DNA from: DATKZM01 sp035527975
Lineage (GTDB): Bacteria > Pseudomonadota > Alphaproteobacteria > JAPULJ01
Reading direction: 5' to 3'
Assembly (NCBI GenBank): GCA_035527975.1
Contig: DATKZM010000009.1
Coordinates: 1 to 64,000 of the forward strand
DNA length: 64,000 bases
The notes under the pieces are model-generated. The model was not told the DNA's origin and made no database searches. It saw only the letters and a program-made list of their open reading frames with translations. Below, in pieces: positions 44,939 to 55,133 of this stretch. Every line of letters begins with the position of its first letter. Position 1 is the stretch's first letter. The position numbers and the translations under genes were made by a program.

Positions 44939-45062
44939 CCCTTCGAGGCTCGCTCCGCTCGCACCTCAGGATGAGCTGCAATCGCAACCAAAGCGCATTA
45001 CTATTAGCTCCGGCAGAGGCTCACCCCGAGGCGCCCGCATTTGTGGGCCTCGAAGGGGGAGG
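44939..45062. repeat. CTTCGAGGCTCGC-type palindromic repeat
   Basis: CCCTTCGAGGCTCGCTCCGC at 44939 and the inverted GCCTCGAAGGGGG at 45050 bracket CTCAGGATGAGC and CTCACCCCGAGGCGC, an element commonly seen between rhizobial genes. A decayed half may lie at 4913-4975. Confidence 0.75.
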
Positions 45063-45072
45063 CGGGCCGAGT

Positions 45073-45459
45073 TCACGCCCCGAAGAGCCCCAACACCACT
45101 CCCATCACCAGCATCACGCCGAGCCAATGGCCACCGTCGATCAGGGTCAGTGACCACGGTTTATCCTGAAAACGGTGGTTCACGAGCATCGTCGTCACCA
45201 CGAAGCCGACCCAGATCAGCGCGGCGGTAATCAGCCCGGCGACCACCGAGACGTCGCCGAGATGGCCGAGCGCACCAGCCAGCATGTAGGCCATGACGAG
45301 TTGGGCCACGAAGGTCATCAGGAACAATACCGGGTTCGGCTTCGGCCGTTCGGTGATGCCCGCCGCCGCCATCCACGGCTTGGCCAGCGCCATGTACCAG
45401 ACCGAGCCGAATGCGAAGCCGGCGACCGCGGCGACGAGAATGGCGATGTAGTTGACCAT
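45073..45459 (-). CDS. DUF1761 membrane protein
   Basis: A 128-residue integral membrane protein with four hydrophobic helices (about 3-22, 48-68, 72-95, 108-127). The family features are AAVAGFAFGSVWYMALAKPW and TMLVNHRFQDKPWSLTLIDGG HWLG in two consecutive stretches, matching DUF1761; function unknown. ATG 45459 with GGAACGCCCCC upstream is preferred over the longer frame from 45501. It stands between two intergenic repeats and shows no obvious operon partner. Confidence 0.85.
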   Translation of the reverse strand: MVNYIAILVAAVAGFAFGSVWYMALAKPWMAAAGITERPKPNPVLFLMTFVAQLVMAYMLAGALGHLGDVSVVAGLITAALIWVGFVVTTMLVNHRFQDKPWSLTLIDGGHWLGVMLVMGVVLGLFGA

Positions 45460-45538
45460 GGGGGGCGTTCCGTCTTTCTCCGACCGTTTCGTATGGTGCA
45501 AGATCGGCCTTTATTTAACGAATGGCGAAACTACACAA

Positions 45539-45640
45539 CCCGTCATTCCCGCGAAAGCGGGAATCCAGGGATCGAAGGGCTGGGTGTGGCTTGCGACATG
45601 GTTCCCCGCTGTCGCGGGGATGACGGTGAGGGAGCGAGGT
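45539..45640. repeat. CGTCATTCCCGCGAAAGCGGG palindromic repeat
   Basis: CCCGTCATTCCCGCGAAAGC at 45539, continuing GGGAATCCAG, pairs with CCCCGCTGTCGCGGGGATGA at 45605. This hairpin-pair element is widespread in Alphaproteobacteria and probably lies 3' of the SDR gene as a terminator-like structure. Confidence 0.8.
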
Positions 45641-45650
45641 TTCCTTCCCC

Positions 45651-46436
45651 TTACGCCCCCGCGCCGGTCGACAGGATCCCGCCGTCGATGATGAAGCTTT
45701 GGCCGGTCGTCCAGGCGCCGGCTTGCGAGGCGAGGTAGACCGCGATACCGGCGATGTCCTGCGGCTCGCCCAGGCGGCGCAGCGGGTAGATCTCCGATGC
45801 CGCCTGCTGGACCACGGGGTCCTCCCAGAGCGCGCGCGCCATGTCGGTCTTGACCACCGCCGGGCAGATGCAGTTGACGCGGATATTGGAGGGTCCCCAT
45901 TCGACGGCCAGGTTGCGCGCGATCTGCATGTCGGCGGCTTTGGAGATGTTGTAGGTGCCGATCATGGCATGGCCCTTGAAGCCGCCCACCGAGGAGACGA
46001 TGATCACCGCGCCGTCTTTGCGCTCAGCCATCTGCGGGATCACCTTGTTGCAGAGCCACAGGTTGTTCTTGACGTTGGTGTCCATGACCTTGTCGAAGGC
46101 CTCCTCGGGGATCGAGGCGATCGGGCCGAAATGCGGGTTCACCGCGGCGTTGCAGACCAGGATGTCGATCTTGCCGAGCGCCTTCGTCGCGGTTGCGACC
46201 AGGTTGTCGATATCCTCCATGCGCGACATGTTGCAGGGGATGGATATGGCATCGCCGCCGCTGGCGTTTATGGCATCGCGCACCTCGTCGCATTTGTCGG
46301 GCTTGCGCGAGGAGATGACGACGCGCGCGCCGAAGGCTGCGTATGCCTCGGCGATCGCCCGGCCGATGCCCTTGGTCGAGCCGGTGACGACGGCGGCCTT
46401 GCCGGCGAGGTCGAAGAGGTTCTTGTAGTCGGTCAT
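45651..46436 (-). CDS. Short-chain dehydrogenase/reductase
   Basis: A 261-residue classical SDR. The cofactor motif VVTGSTKGIGRAIAEAYAAFG (first part of the Rossmann fold), NAAVNPHFG (NAG-type motif), catalytic Ser in IIVSSVGGFKG and the active-site TYNISKAA (Tyr-x3-Lys) are intact. GARVVISSRKPDKCDE suggests NADP preference through the Arg after the second strand. Likely oxidises or reduces a hydroxy/keto acyl intermediate in the neighbouring catabolic set. The sequence ends with the usual GQSFIIDGG. Divergent from the dehydrogenase at 46775. Confidence 0.92.
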   Translation of the reverse strand: MTDYKNLFDLAGKAAVVTGSTKGIGRAIAEAYAAFGARVVISSRKPDKCDEVRDAINASGGDAISIPCNMSRMEDIDNLVATATKALGKIDILVCNAAVNPHFGPIASIPEEAFDKVMDTNVKNNLWLCNKVIPQMAERKDGAVIIVSSVGGFKGHAMIGTYNISKAADMQIARNLAVEWGPSNIRVNCICPAVVKTDMARALWEDPVVQQAASEIYPLRRLGEPQDIAGIAVYLASQAGAWTTGQSFIIDGGILSTGAGA

Positions 46437-46518
46437 GGCGCGTTCCCCCGGTCTTTCAAGGCCGCGGATGATAGCGGCTCGGCCGGGGAATGCGAGTCAT
46501 CGGGGCGTCTTCAGACGT

Positions 46519-46670
46519 TCCCCCTCACCCTCCCACCGCTTCGCGGCGGGCCCCTCCCTCTCCCGCGAGGGGCGAGGGAATCAAAGCGAGTACTCGTTTC
46601 GCCCTCTCCCCTGGAGGGAGAGGGAGGGACCCGCGGGCCCCCTCGGGCCGTGGGAGGGTGAGGGGGCGGA
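46519..46670. repeat. CCCTC-type palindromic intergenic repeat
   Basis: CCCCTCACCCTCCCACCGCT at 46520 pairs with the inverted GGCCGTGGGAGGGTGAGGGG at 46645; CCCTCTCCCGCGAGGGGCGA and CCCTCTCCCCTGGAGGGAGA form inner hairpins. It lies in the divergent promoter region of the SDR and the acyl-CoA dehydrogenase. Confidence 0.85.
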
Positions 46671-46774
46671 CCGCGCAGCGAAATGGCGTAGCATGCAATT
46701 TGAACCCCGCCCCGGCTGGCTTATAGTCGTGGCAAGGGCGGCAATGCCGCAGGTTTTTCGAAAGGCGAGACGCG

Positions 46775-47971
<1,197 letters not shown>

Positions 47972-47984
47972 GGGGATGTAAGAG

Positions 47985-48125
47985 GGACCCCTCACGCTCC
48001 CACGGCCTGACGGCCGCGGGTCCCTGAAACGCCGAAGGCGTTTCTGCCCCCAAGGGGAGAGGGAAAAGCAAGGGCCCGATCGTACGCCCCCTCCCCTCGG
48101 GGGAGAGGGTTGGGGTGAGGGGGAC
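47985..48125. repeat. CCCTC-type palindromic intergenic repeat
   Basis: CCCCTCACGCTCCCACGGCC at 47989 pairs with GGGAGAGGGTTGGGGTGAGG at 48101. It separates the two subunit genes of one presumed heteromeric enzyme. Confidence 0.85.
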
Positions 48126-48149
48126 ACGGAACAAGAAAGTCCAACGACA

Positions 48150-49280
48150 ATGACCACTGTGCTGACCGACGAACAATCGATGCTGCGCGAGAGCGCCCAG
48201 CGTTTCGTGGAAAACGAATACAGCTTCGAGGCGCGCCGCGCGCTGGTCGCCAGCGACGAAGGCTTCAGCCGGGCGCATTGGAAACAGTTCGCCGAGCTCG
48301 GCTGGCTCGCCATGCCGCTGCCCGAGGCGCATGGCGGGCTCGGCGGCGGCGCCGTTGAGACCGCAGTGCTGATGGAGGTCTTCGGGCGCGGCCTGGTGGT
48401 GGAGCCGTTTTTCGCCACGATCGTGCTGGGCGCGGGGCTGGTGGCCGATGCGGGCTCGGCCGCGCAGCAGGCGGAAATCCTGCCGGCTGTTGCCGAAGGC
48501 GGCATGCTGCTCGCCTTCGCGCATGGCGAGCCGACATCGCGCTTCGATCTCAACGCGGTCGCGACCACGGCGGAGAAGAAGGGCAGCGGCTATACGCTGA
48601 CCGGGCACAAGGCGGTCGCCTGGCATGCCGGCGCGGCCGACAAGCTGATCGTCTCCGCGCGCAGCGATGGCGGCGAACGCGACGAGGCGGGTATCACGCT
48701 CTATCTGGTCGATCCCAAGGCCAAGGGCGTCACCATCCGCGGCTACGCGACCAATGACGGCCAGCGCGCGGGCGAGGTCATTCTTGACGGTGTCGAGGCC
48801 AGCGCTGGCGACGTGCTGGGCGAGCCGGGCGGCGCCTATCCCGCGATCGCGGCCGCCGTCGACCGGGCGATGATCGCGCTCGGCGCGGAGGCCTGCGGGG
48901 CGATGGCGGCGCTGGTCGAGCAGACGCAGGAGTATCTCAAGACCCGCCAGCAATTCGGTGTGCCGCTCTCCAAGTTCCAGGTCCTCCAGCACCGCCTCGT
49001 TGAAATGTTCAACGAGCAGGCGATGTCGCGCGCGGTGGTCTACCGGGCGGCGGCGAGCATCGGATCGGCCGGTGCCGCGACCCGCGCCCGGGCGGCGGCG
49101 GCGGCCAAGGCCCAGATCGGCAAGTCGGGCAAGTTCGTCGGCCAGCAGGCGGTGCAGCTCCATGGCGGCATGGGCATGACCGACGAGCTGCCGGTCGGCC
49201 ACTACTTCAAGCGCCTGTCGATGATCGATGTCGCCTTCGGCAATGCCGAGTACCATCGCCGGCGCTTTGCCAGGATGTGA
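48150..49280 (+). CDS. Acyl-CoA dehydrogenase, PimD-like small subunit
   Basis: A 376-residue acyl-CoA dehydrogenase of the PimD type: LTDEQSMLRESAQRFVENEY, FGRGLVVEPFFATIVLGAGL, LKTRQQFGVPLSKFQVLQHR and the C-terminal QLHGGMGMTDELPVGHYFKR. The central FAD loop is divergent (LAFAHGEPTSRFDLNAVATT), as in small subunits of heteromeric dehydrogenases. Its partner is the gene at 46775; a palindromic repeat of about 140 bp separates the pair. Confidence 0.92.
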   Translation: MTTVLTDEQSMLRESAQRFVENEYSFEARRALVASDEGFSRAHWKQFAELGWLAMPLPEAHGGLGGGAVETAVLMEVFGRGLVVEPFFATIVLGAGLVADAGSAAQQAEILPAVAEGGMLLAFAHGEPTSRFDLNAVATTAEKKGSGYTLTGHKAVAWHAGAADKLIVSARSDGGERDEAGITLYLVDPKAKGVTIRGYATNDGQRAGEVILDGVEASAGDVLGEPGGAYPAIAAAVDRAMIALGAEACGAMAALVEQTQEYLKTRQQFGVPLSKFQVLQHRLVEMFNEQAMSRAVVYRAAASIGSAGAATRARAAAAAKAQIGKSGKFVGQQAVQLHGGMGMTDELPVGHYFKRLSMIDVAFGNAEYHRRRFARM

Positions 49281-49303
49281 GGCGGGCGCGCCGCGTCCGG
49301 CCG

Positions 49304-50008
49304 TCAGCGGCGCGTATAGGGGAAATCGATGAAGTCGGTATTGGCGCCGCAGTAGAAGCGGCGGCACGCCGCGGTGGCCTCGGCCTTGAGGGTGCCGTCC
49401 TTGAAGCGCAGCGTCACCTGGCATTTGGGCTCGTCCTTGTCGCGCCAGCGTACCGTATTGCCCGTGCGCCGCGCCGAGGCGGTGCGCAGCAGGCAAATAT
49501 GCGCGTTGCGCCCGCTGACGGTGCTGATCTCAACATGAGCGCTGAGGTCGGGCAGCTCGACCAGCCGGATGGTGCCGGCAAAGCCCTCGGCCTTGGCGAC
49601 ATAGAGACCCGCCAGCGGCTTCAGCCCGCGCCCGGCGGGGCCGAGCCCGGCGCGCGCCATGCGGCCCGACAGGCGGCGCAGCATCGCCTCGTAGCGCCGG
49701 CTGAGGCAGGCGTCCATCTTGTCACGGGCGCCGGCCCGCCCGCAGACCGTGTCGCGGCCGCGCAGCCAGTGCCGCATCAGGCTCCGAAGATCGGGGATCT
49801 TCGCGCGGGAAGGCTCGAGCGCGCGGTAGAGTGCGCCCAGCGCGCCGTCGCGGAAGCCGAGGAACTCGTCCTCGCAGACCAGCTTTTCGATCTTGGTTGT
49901 CGCCTTCTTGCAGTTGAAGCTCGGCTTGGCCTCGTCGGCAATGGAAGAGGACGCCGCCACAACGCCGGTCATCAGCGCGGCGCAGACGGTCATGCGCAGG
50001 GCAATCAT
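49304..50008 (-). CDS. LprI-like secreted protein, paralogue 2
   Basis: A 234-residue protein with a signal peptide (about residues 1-24, ending SSSIA-DE) and an N-terminal LprI-like (DUF1311) domain: PSFNCKKATTKIEKLVCEDE, FRDGALGALYRAL, and MDACLSRRYEAML. LprI proteins inhibit lysozyme in mycobacteria, but the domain is broad and the role here is unknown. The C-terminal half is a separate beta-rich region ending in a Cys pair (ACRRFYCGAN). ATG 50008 overlaps the upstream paralogue by 4 bp, so the pair is coupled. Confidence 0.78.
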   Translation of the reverse strand: MIALRMTVCAALMTGVVAASSSIADEAKPSFNCKKATTKIEKLVCEDEFLGFRDGALGALYRALEPSRAKIPDLRSLMRHWLRGRDTVCGRAGARDKMDACLSRRYEAMLRRLSGRMARAGLGPAGRGLKPLAGLYVAKAEGFAGTIRLVELPDLSAHVEISTVSGRNAHICLLRTASARRTGNTVRWRDKDEPKCQVTLRFKDGTLKAEATAACRRFYCGANTDFIDFPYTRR

Positions 50009-50679
50009 CGCGCGGCCCCTTTTCGGTAAAAGCCGGAGAAGAAGCCGGAAAGTCCGCAATGGTGTTGGCAGGCCGGCGGGCCGCTCACGTCCACGCCGCC
50101 CGATTTGTTGACGATCGTAACCACGCAGGCGCGCGCCTCGGGGCTCGACCAGCGGATCACCGCCCCGGTAAGGCGCGCGGTCAGCATGTGCATCGTGCAT
50201 TGGTGGCTGGTGCTCGGGTTCACCGTCTCGAGCTCCGCCATGACCCGGGGCCCGGCCATATCGATCAGGTAGATGTAGCCGCCCAGGCCCTTGGTCGCAC
50301 GGTAGCGGCCGGTGAAGGCGCTGCGGCCCGCCGTCCTGGCGGCGCGGCGTGACAACGCATCGATACGCGCTTCATAGCGCCGTTCCAGACAGACGCGCTC
50401 GGCGCCGCAGGCGCGCTCGCGCCCGGCCAGCCACCGCGCCTGTTCCTTGCGCAATCCTGCCCGCTGGCCGGCCGGCAGACGCGCCATGAGGCGACGATAG
50501 AGCTGGCCGAGGGCGCGGTCGCGGAAACCAAGCCGCTCGATCCGGCAGATCGCGCGCTCGCTCGCGGTGCCGGCGCGTTTGCAGTCGAAGCTTGGCGTTA
50601 CCGCGGTGGCGGATGCGGCGCCCATGGTCCCCGCCGCAATGATAAGCGCGGCGGTGAGCCGGACAGTCTGATGGGTCAC
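50005..50679 (-). CDS. LprI-like secreted protein, paralogue 1
   Basis: A 224-residue protein with a signal peptide (about residues 1-26) and the same LprI-like domain as its neighbour: PSFDCKRAGTASERAICRIE, FRDRALGQLYRRLM, and CLERRYEARIDAL. The C-terminal half contains EAR-ACVVTIVNKSGG and a closing Cys pair (ACQHHCGLSG) matching the paralogue. The start is GTG 50679 with AGGA about nine bases upstream; a longer frame to 50751 is in repeat DNA. It is the first gene of a tandem duplicated pair. Confidence 0.78.
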   Translation of the reverse strand: MTHQTVRLTAALIIAAGTMGAASATAVTPSFDCKRAGTASERAICRIERLGFRDRALGQLYRRLMARLPAGQRAGLRKEQARWLAGRERACGAERVCLERRYEARIDALSRRAARTAGRSAFTGRYRATKGLGGYIYLIDMAGPRVMAELETVNPSTSHQCTMHMLTARLTGAVIRWSSPEARACVVTIVNKSGGVDVSGPPACQHHCGLSGFFSGFYRKGAAR

Positions 50680-50742
50680 TGGGGTATCCTGCTTAGGTGG
50701 GATGTTACGCTCGCCCAAGGGCGTTTGGCCGGTATCCAGAAG

Positions 50743-50842
50743 AGCGCTCAATCGGCCCGCGCCCCGGGCGCTCAGTCGGCCTGCGCCCCGGGCGCTCAGT
50801 CGGCCTGCGCCAGGGGCGCTCAGTCGGTTTGCGCCAGAGGCG
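50743..50842. repeat. 24 bp tandem repeat duplicating a gene end with its stop codon
   Basis: The unit GCGCTCAGTCGGCCTGCGCC plus four bases repeats four times. Read on the minus strand each unit encodes APxAxxD followed by TGA, i.e. the last residues and stop of the DUF3108 gene at 50820, repeated downstream of the true stop. Confidence 0.9.
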
Positions 50843-51638
50843 CGATATCGATGCCGACGACGCGGCCGGTTGCGGGGCCCCAGCGGCTCATATAGCTAAA
50901 GCGCACCGGCAGCCACATCTTCAACCGGCGCAGCTTGGAGACCCAGATGACGGCGTGCCGGTCCCTGGCCTTGTCCATGTTCTTGATCTCCTTCTTCGTG
51001 AAACCGGCGATGCGGCGAACATGGATCCGGCATTTGACGGCCTCTCGGTCGAGCAGCGGCGAGATCAGATGCTCCAACTTGGCTGTCCCGACGCGTTCGA
51101 GCCGCACGTCGAAGCGCCGGCGGCCATCGAAGATCGGCACTGTCAGCGAGCAGGCCGGGGTGTTGAGCGGAACTGTGGTGCTGTGAAGCAGCGCCGTAAG
51201 CGGATCGAGGCCGGCGGCAGCGATTGTCGGCGGTACCGGCTTGCGCTTGCCGGGTTCGAGCGGGCTCACCGAAAGGCGCAGGCCGCCGTCCGGCGCGAAG
51301 TTCATATCGACACTGCGCCGCTTTTCCTTCCATTTGGCCCGCAGATTGAATTGAAGCGCGCGGTAGCGTGCCGGCTCGATGAGACCCGCCGCGGTGGCGT
51401 TGATCTCTGAACGGCGAAGCGCACGCAGGAGGCCGGTCGCTTCCGATTTGAATGCGAGCGCGTAGCGGCCATCGAGGGCGCGTCCCGTGACCGTGCCTTT
51501 GAAGACCGGAAGGCCGAGCCAGAAGACGCGGTAGTTGGTCGTCATCCGGTAGGCCGGGTGGTCGGCGGCGGCACGCACCTGCGGGGCGATACCCACAAGG
51601 ATTGCAAATGCCGCCACTGCGATCGCCGATTTGCGCAT
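50820..51638 (-). CDS. DUF3108 periplasmic protein
   Basis: A 272-residue protein with a signal peptide (residues 1-23, ending QVRAA) and a DUF3108-type beta-rich domain: YRMTTNYRVFWLGLPVFKGT, LDPLTALLHSTTVPLNTPAC (the conserved DPLTALL segment) and PIFDGRRRFDVRLERVG. DUF3108 resembles outer-membrane-associated lipid-binding folds, but no activity is known. ATG 51638 is chosen for the signal peptide. Its 3' end lies in a 24 bp tandem array that repeats the terminal codons. Confidence 0.85.
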   Translation of the reverse strand: MRKSAIAVAAFAILVGIAPQVRAAADHPAYRMTTNYRVFWLGLPVFKGTVTGRALDGRYALAFKSEATGLLRALRRSEINATAAGLIEPARYRALQFNLRAKWKEKRRSVDMNFAPDGGLRLSVSPLEPGKRKPVPPTIAAAGLDPLTALLHSTTVPLNTPACSLTVPIFDGRRRFDVRLERVGTAKLEHLISPLLDREAVKCRIHVRRIAGFTKKEIKNMDKARDRHAVIWVSKLRRLKMWLPVRFSYMSRWGPATGRVVGIDIAPLAQTD

Positions 51639-51854
51639 TGCTCCGGATCTCCGATCATCCGCCTGCCGAGCTGCCAGGCCATTCTATCGCGTACCGCGCG
51701 TCTGTCACGCGCGGGTTTGCCGCATGAACGCTGCATGAATGCCCGGATCAGGCCCGGTTCAGGGCCGCTCAGGCAGTATCCGCGCCATCCCGCCGACACG
51801 GCGCCGCAATCGGGCGGCCCGGAAACCCGGCGGCAAGAGGATGAAAACGAAACG

Positions 51855-52073
51855 ATGGCCCTCGCTCTCACCATATTCGCGATCGTGCTGGCGAGCCTTG
51901 CGCTCGGCGTCCAGCTCGCCGATCTGCGGGTGGCGCGCGGCGGCAGAGTGCGGCTGAGCAGGGGATTGGTCGCGGGCAACGACAACGATCTGGCGGCCGC
52001 GGCCGACGCGATCACCGCGGTTCGCCCCAAGATCGTATCTGCCAGCATCACTCGCCGCTGCGCCCACCGTTAG
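51855..52073 (+). CDS. Small single-pass membrane protein (tentative)
   Basis: A 72-residue frame with one hydrophobic helix (ALTIFAIVLASLALGVQLAD, about 3-22) and a basic C-terminal part (RVARGGRVRLSRG, then AAADAITAVRP). The frame is open 99 codons further upstream, but that part is antisense to the DUF3108 promoter and unconvincing. No strong ribosome binding site is seen at ATG 51855. It could be a real small membrane protein or a chance frame. Confidence 0.4.
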   Translation: MALALTIFAIVLASLALGVQLADLRVARGGRVRLSRGLVAGNDNDLAAAADAITAVRPKIVSASITRRCAHR

Positions 52074-52232
52074 GCCGGACTGCCAAGCGCACACTTAAAG
52101 TGCACACTCCGGTGCGATCGGCCACGCGCATGGCAGCGTCGCTATCAGCGGGCTGCAATCACGGGCCCTTACGCGGTACGATCACCGCGCCGCGCGGATT
52201 GTTGCGCGAGCGGGGGCTGGGCCGGAACATTC

Positions 52233-55133
52233 ATGGCAGCGCGCGACCAAGACCGGGAGATCGAAACCACCGCGCCGATCGGCGACGAGGTCAAGAAGAC
52301 GACCTGCTACATGTGCGCCTGCCGCTGCGGCATCAACGTCCATTTGAAGGACGGCGAGGTCCGCTTCATCGAGGGCAATCGCGACCACCCGGTCAACAAG
52401 GGCGTGCTCTGCGCCAAGGGTTCGGCCGGGATCATGCATCTGAAAGCTCCTGGCAAGCTGACCAAGCCGCTGAAGCGCGTGGGCCCGCGCGGCAGCGGGC
52501 AGTTCGAGGCAATCGAATGGGACGAGGCGCTGGCGATCGCCACCGACTGGCTCGGGCGCATTCGCAGCGACGATCCCAGCAAGCTCGCCTTTTTCACCGG
52601 GCGCGACCAGAGCCAGGCGCTGACCTCGTGGTGGGCCCAGCGCTACGGCACGCCCAACTACGCCGCGCATGGCGGCTTCTGCTCGGTCAACATGGCCGCG
52701 GCCGGGCTGTACACCATCGGCAGCGCCTTCTGGGAATTCAGCGAGCCCGATTGGGAGCTGACGCGCTATCTCATGCTCTTCGGGGTCGCCGAGGACCATG
52801 ACAGCAACCCGATCAAGACCGGGCTCGGCAAGTTGAAAACTCGCGGCGCCAAGGTCGTCTCGATCAATCCGATCCAGACGGGCTATTCGGCGATCGCCGA
52901 TGAGTGGCTCGGCATCACGCCGGGAAGCGACGGGCTTTTCGTACTGGCGCTGGTTCACGAACTGCTGCGCGCCGGCCAGGTCGATGCGCCTTACTTGCGC
53001 CGCTACACCAATGCCGGCTGGCTGGTGATCGACGATCCGGGCGGCGCCGAGGATGGGCTCTTTGCGCGCGACGCCGACGGCGCTGTGTTGTGCTGGGACA
53101 CGCGCACGCAGGCCGCGGCACCGGCCATGGACAAGGACGCGGCACCAGCGCTGAAAGGCGAATACCAGTTGCCGGACGAAATCGCCGGGGGCAAGCGCGC
53201 GCGGCCGGTGTTCCATTTGCTTGCGGAACGCTATCTCGACGACCAGTACAGCCCCGATGCGGTGGCGACGGCGACCGGCATCGCGGCCGAGGCGATCCGG
53301 CGCATCGCCGCGGAGATCGCCCACACCGCCTTCGCCGAGGAAGTCGTGGTCGAGCAGCCCTGGACCGATTGGACCGGCCAGCGCCATGAGCGCATGATCG
53401 GCCGGCCGGTCGCGATGCACGCGATGCGCGGCATCTCGGCGCATTCCAACGGGTTTCACACCTGCCGCGCCATCCACGTTTTGCAGCTTCTGCTCGGCAG
53501 CATCGATGCGCCGGGGGGCATGCGCTACAAGCCGCCCTATCCCAAATCGCTCGCCTCGCTGCCGCGCCCGACGGGCCGGCCGGAGGATGTGGCGCCCGAG
53601 GCGCCGTTGCCCGGGCCGCATCTGGGCTTCCTCAAGGGGCCAGAGGATCTGCTGCTCGGTGAGGACGGCCGCGCTTTTCGTATCGACAAGGCGTTTTCGT
53701 GGGGCGCGCCGCTGGCGGTGCACGGCATGATGCATATGGTGATCGCCAACGCCCATGCGGGCGATCCCTATCCGATCGACACGCTCTTCTTTTACATGGC
53801 CAACATGGCCTGGAATTCGTCGATGAACACGCCGGAGACGATCCGGATGCTCACCGACAAGGATGAGGCGACGGGCGAATACAAGATCCCGCGCATCATC
53901 TATTCCGACGCTTTCGCCTCGGAGACGGTGGCCTACGCCGATCTGGTGCTGCCCGACACGACCTATCTGGAACGCTGGGACTGCATCTCGCTGCTCGACC
54001 GGCCGATCTCCGATGCCGACGGGGCGGCCGATGCGATCCGCCAGCCGGTGGTTACGCCCGACCGCGATGTGCGGCCGTTCCAGGACGTGCTGCTCGATCT
54101 GGGCGCGCGGCTCGGCCTGCCGGGTATGGCGAAGGAGGACGGCACGCCCGTCTATCCCGGCGGCTACAGCGACTACATTACGAACCACGAGCGGCGGCCC
54201 GGCATCGGCATGCTCGCCGGCTGGCGTGGAGAAAAGGGCGAGAAGACCGGCAAGGGCGAACCCAACCCCGATCAGCTCGCGCGCTATGTCGAGAACGGCT
54301 GCTTCTGGCGCGGCGAGCTTGCCCCCGAGATGCGTTATTTTCGCAATGTGAACAGGGCCTATCTCGGCTTTGCGGTCGAGATGGAGTTCATCCATGACGA
54401 CGCGCCGATCATCGCCCAGCTTTATGCCGAAGAGCTGCAGCGGTTTCGCCTTGCCGCGCGCGGACATGGAAGCGTGACGCCGCCGGAGGAGCATCGCGAA
54501 CGGGTTGAAACCTACTTCGATCCGCTGCCCTTCTGGTATCCGCCGCTAGAAGACCAGGTCACGGAGGACAAAGCGGAGAAGGACGACTATCCGCTGCACG
54601 CGGTCACCCAGCGGCCGATGGCGATGTATCATTCCTGGGGCTCGCCCAATGCCTGGCTGCGCCAGATCCACGGCGCCAACCGGCTCTACGTGCCGCGCGC
54701 GGCAGCGCAAGCCAAAGGCATAGAAGACGACGACTGGGTCTGGCTGACCAGCCGCACCGGGCGCATCAAGGTGCAGGTGCGGCTGATGGACGCGGTAAAC
54801 CCCCACACGGTCTGGACCTGGAATGCGGTCGGCAAGCGCGCCGGGGCCTGGGGGCTCGGGCCCGATGTCGGCGAAACCAAGCAGGGCTTCCTCCTCAACC
54901 ATCTGATCGACGAGTGCCTGCCGCAACAGCCGGGCGGCATGCGCTATTCCAATTCCGATCCGGTGACCGGACAGGCCGCCTGGTACGATCTTCGCGTGCG
55001 CATGGAGAAGGTAGTGGCGGGCGAAGATGTCGGCGAGACCGCGCCGCAGTTCGAGCCGCTGGCGCCGCCGCCCGGGCTGGCGGAGCGGCCGCGGATCCTG
55101 CGCACCGGCGCGCGCAAGGCACCCGCGTCATGA
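52233..55133 (+). CDS. soeA: Molybdopterin oxidoreductase, SoeA-like sulfite dehydrogenase
   Basis: A 966-residue DMSO-reductase-family enzyme. The N-terminal 4Fe-4S motif is TCYMCACRCGIN (CxxCxxxC) with the fourth Cys in VNKGVLCAKGSAG. HGGFCSVNMAAAG near residue 148 offers the Mo-ligand Cys. There is no Tat signal, so the catalytic subunit should face the cytoplasm, as in SoeABC. With the FeS and NrfD-type membrane subunits encoded next, it fits the quinone-dependent sulfite dehydrogenase that oxidises sulfite to sulfate. A formate dehydrogenase annotation is an alternative but the three-subunit layout and sulfur neighbours argue against it. Confidence 0.85.
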   Translation: MAARDQDREIETTAPIGDEVKKTTCYMCACRCGINVHLKDGEVRFIEGNRDHPVNKGVLCAKGSAGIMHLKAPGKLTKPLKRVGPRGSGQFEAIEWDEALAIATDWLGRIRSDDPSKLAFFTGRDQSQALTSWWAQRYGTPNYAAHGGFCSVNMAAAGLYTIGSAFWEFSEPDWELTRYLMLFGVAEDHDSNPIKTGLGKLKTRGAKVVSINPIQTGYSAIADEWLGITPGSDGLFVLALVHELLRAGQVDAPYLRRYTNAGWLVIDDPGGAEDGLFARDADGAVLCWDTRTQAAAPAMDKDAAPALKGEYQLPDEIAGGKRARPVFHLLAERYLDDQYSPDAVATATGIAAEAIRRIAAEIAHTAFAEEVVVEQPWTDWTGQRHERMIGRPVAMHAMRGISAHSNGFHTCRAIHVLQLLLGSIDAPGGMRYKPPYPKSLASLPRPTGRPEDVAPEAPLPGPHLGFLKGPEDLLLGEDGRAFRIDKAFSWGAPLAVHGMMHMVIANAHAGDPYPIDTLFFYMANMAWNSSMNTPETIRMLTDKDEATGEYKIPRIIYSDAFASETVAYADLVLPDTTYLERWDCISLLDRPISDADGAADAIRQPVVTPDRDVRPFQDVLLDLGARLGLPGMAKEDGTPVYPGGYSDYITNHERRPGIGMLAGWRGEKGEKTGKGEPNPDQLARYVENGCFWRGELAPEMRYFRNVNRAYLGFAVEMEFIHDDAPIIAQLYAEELQRFRLAARGHGSVTPPEEHRERVETYFDPLPFWYPPLEDQVTEDKAEKDDYPLHAVTQRPMAMYHSWGSPNAWLRQIHGANRLYVPRAAAQAKGIEDDDWVWLTSRTGRIKVQVRLMDAVNPHTVWTWNAVGKRAGAWGLGPDVGETKQGFLLNHLIDECLPQQPGGMRYSNSDPVTGQAAWYDLRVRMEKVVAGEDVGETAPQFEPLAPPPGLAERPRILRTGARKAPAS

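Noticed and set aside
52182..54494. 770-codon minus-strand frame opposite soeA
   Set aside because: No domain; soeA on the plus strand has full FeS and Mo motifs.
52233..55133. Formate dehydrogenase alpha subunit
   Set aside because: No selenocysteine or matching active-site context was seen, and the soeB/soeC-like partners with sulfur genes fit sulfite dehydrogenase better. It remains an alternative name.
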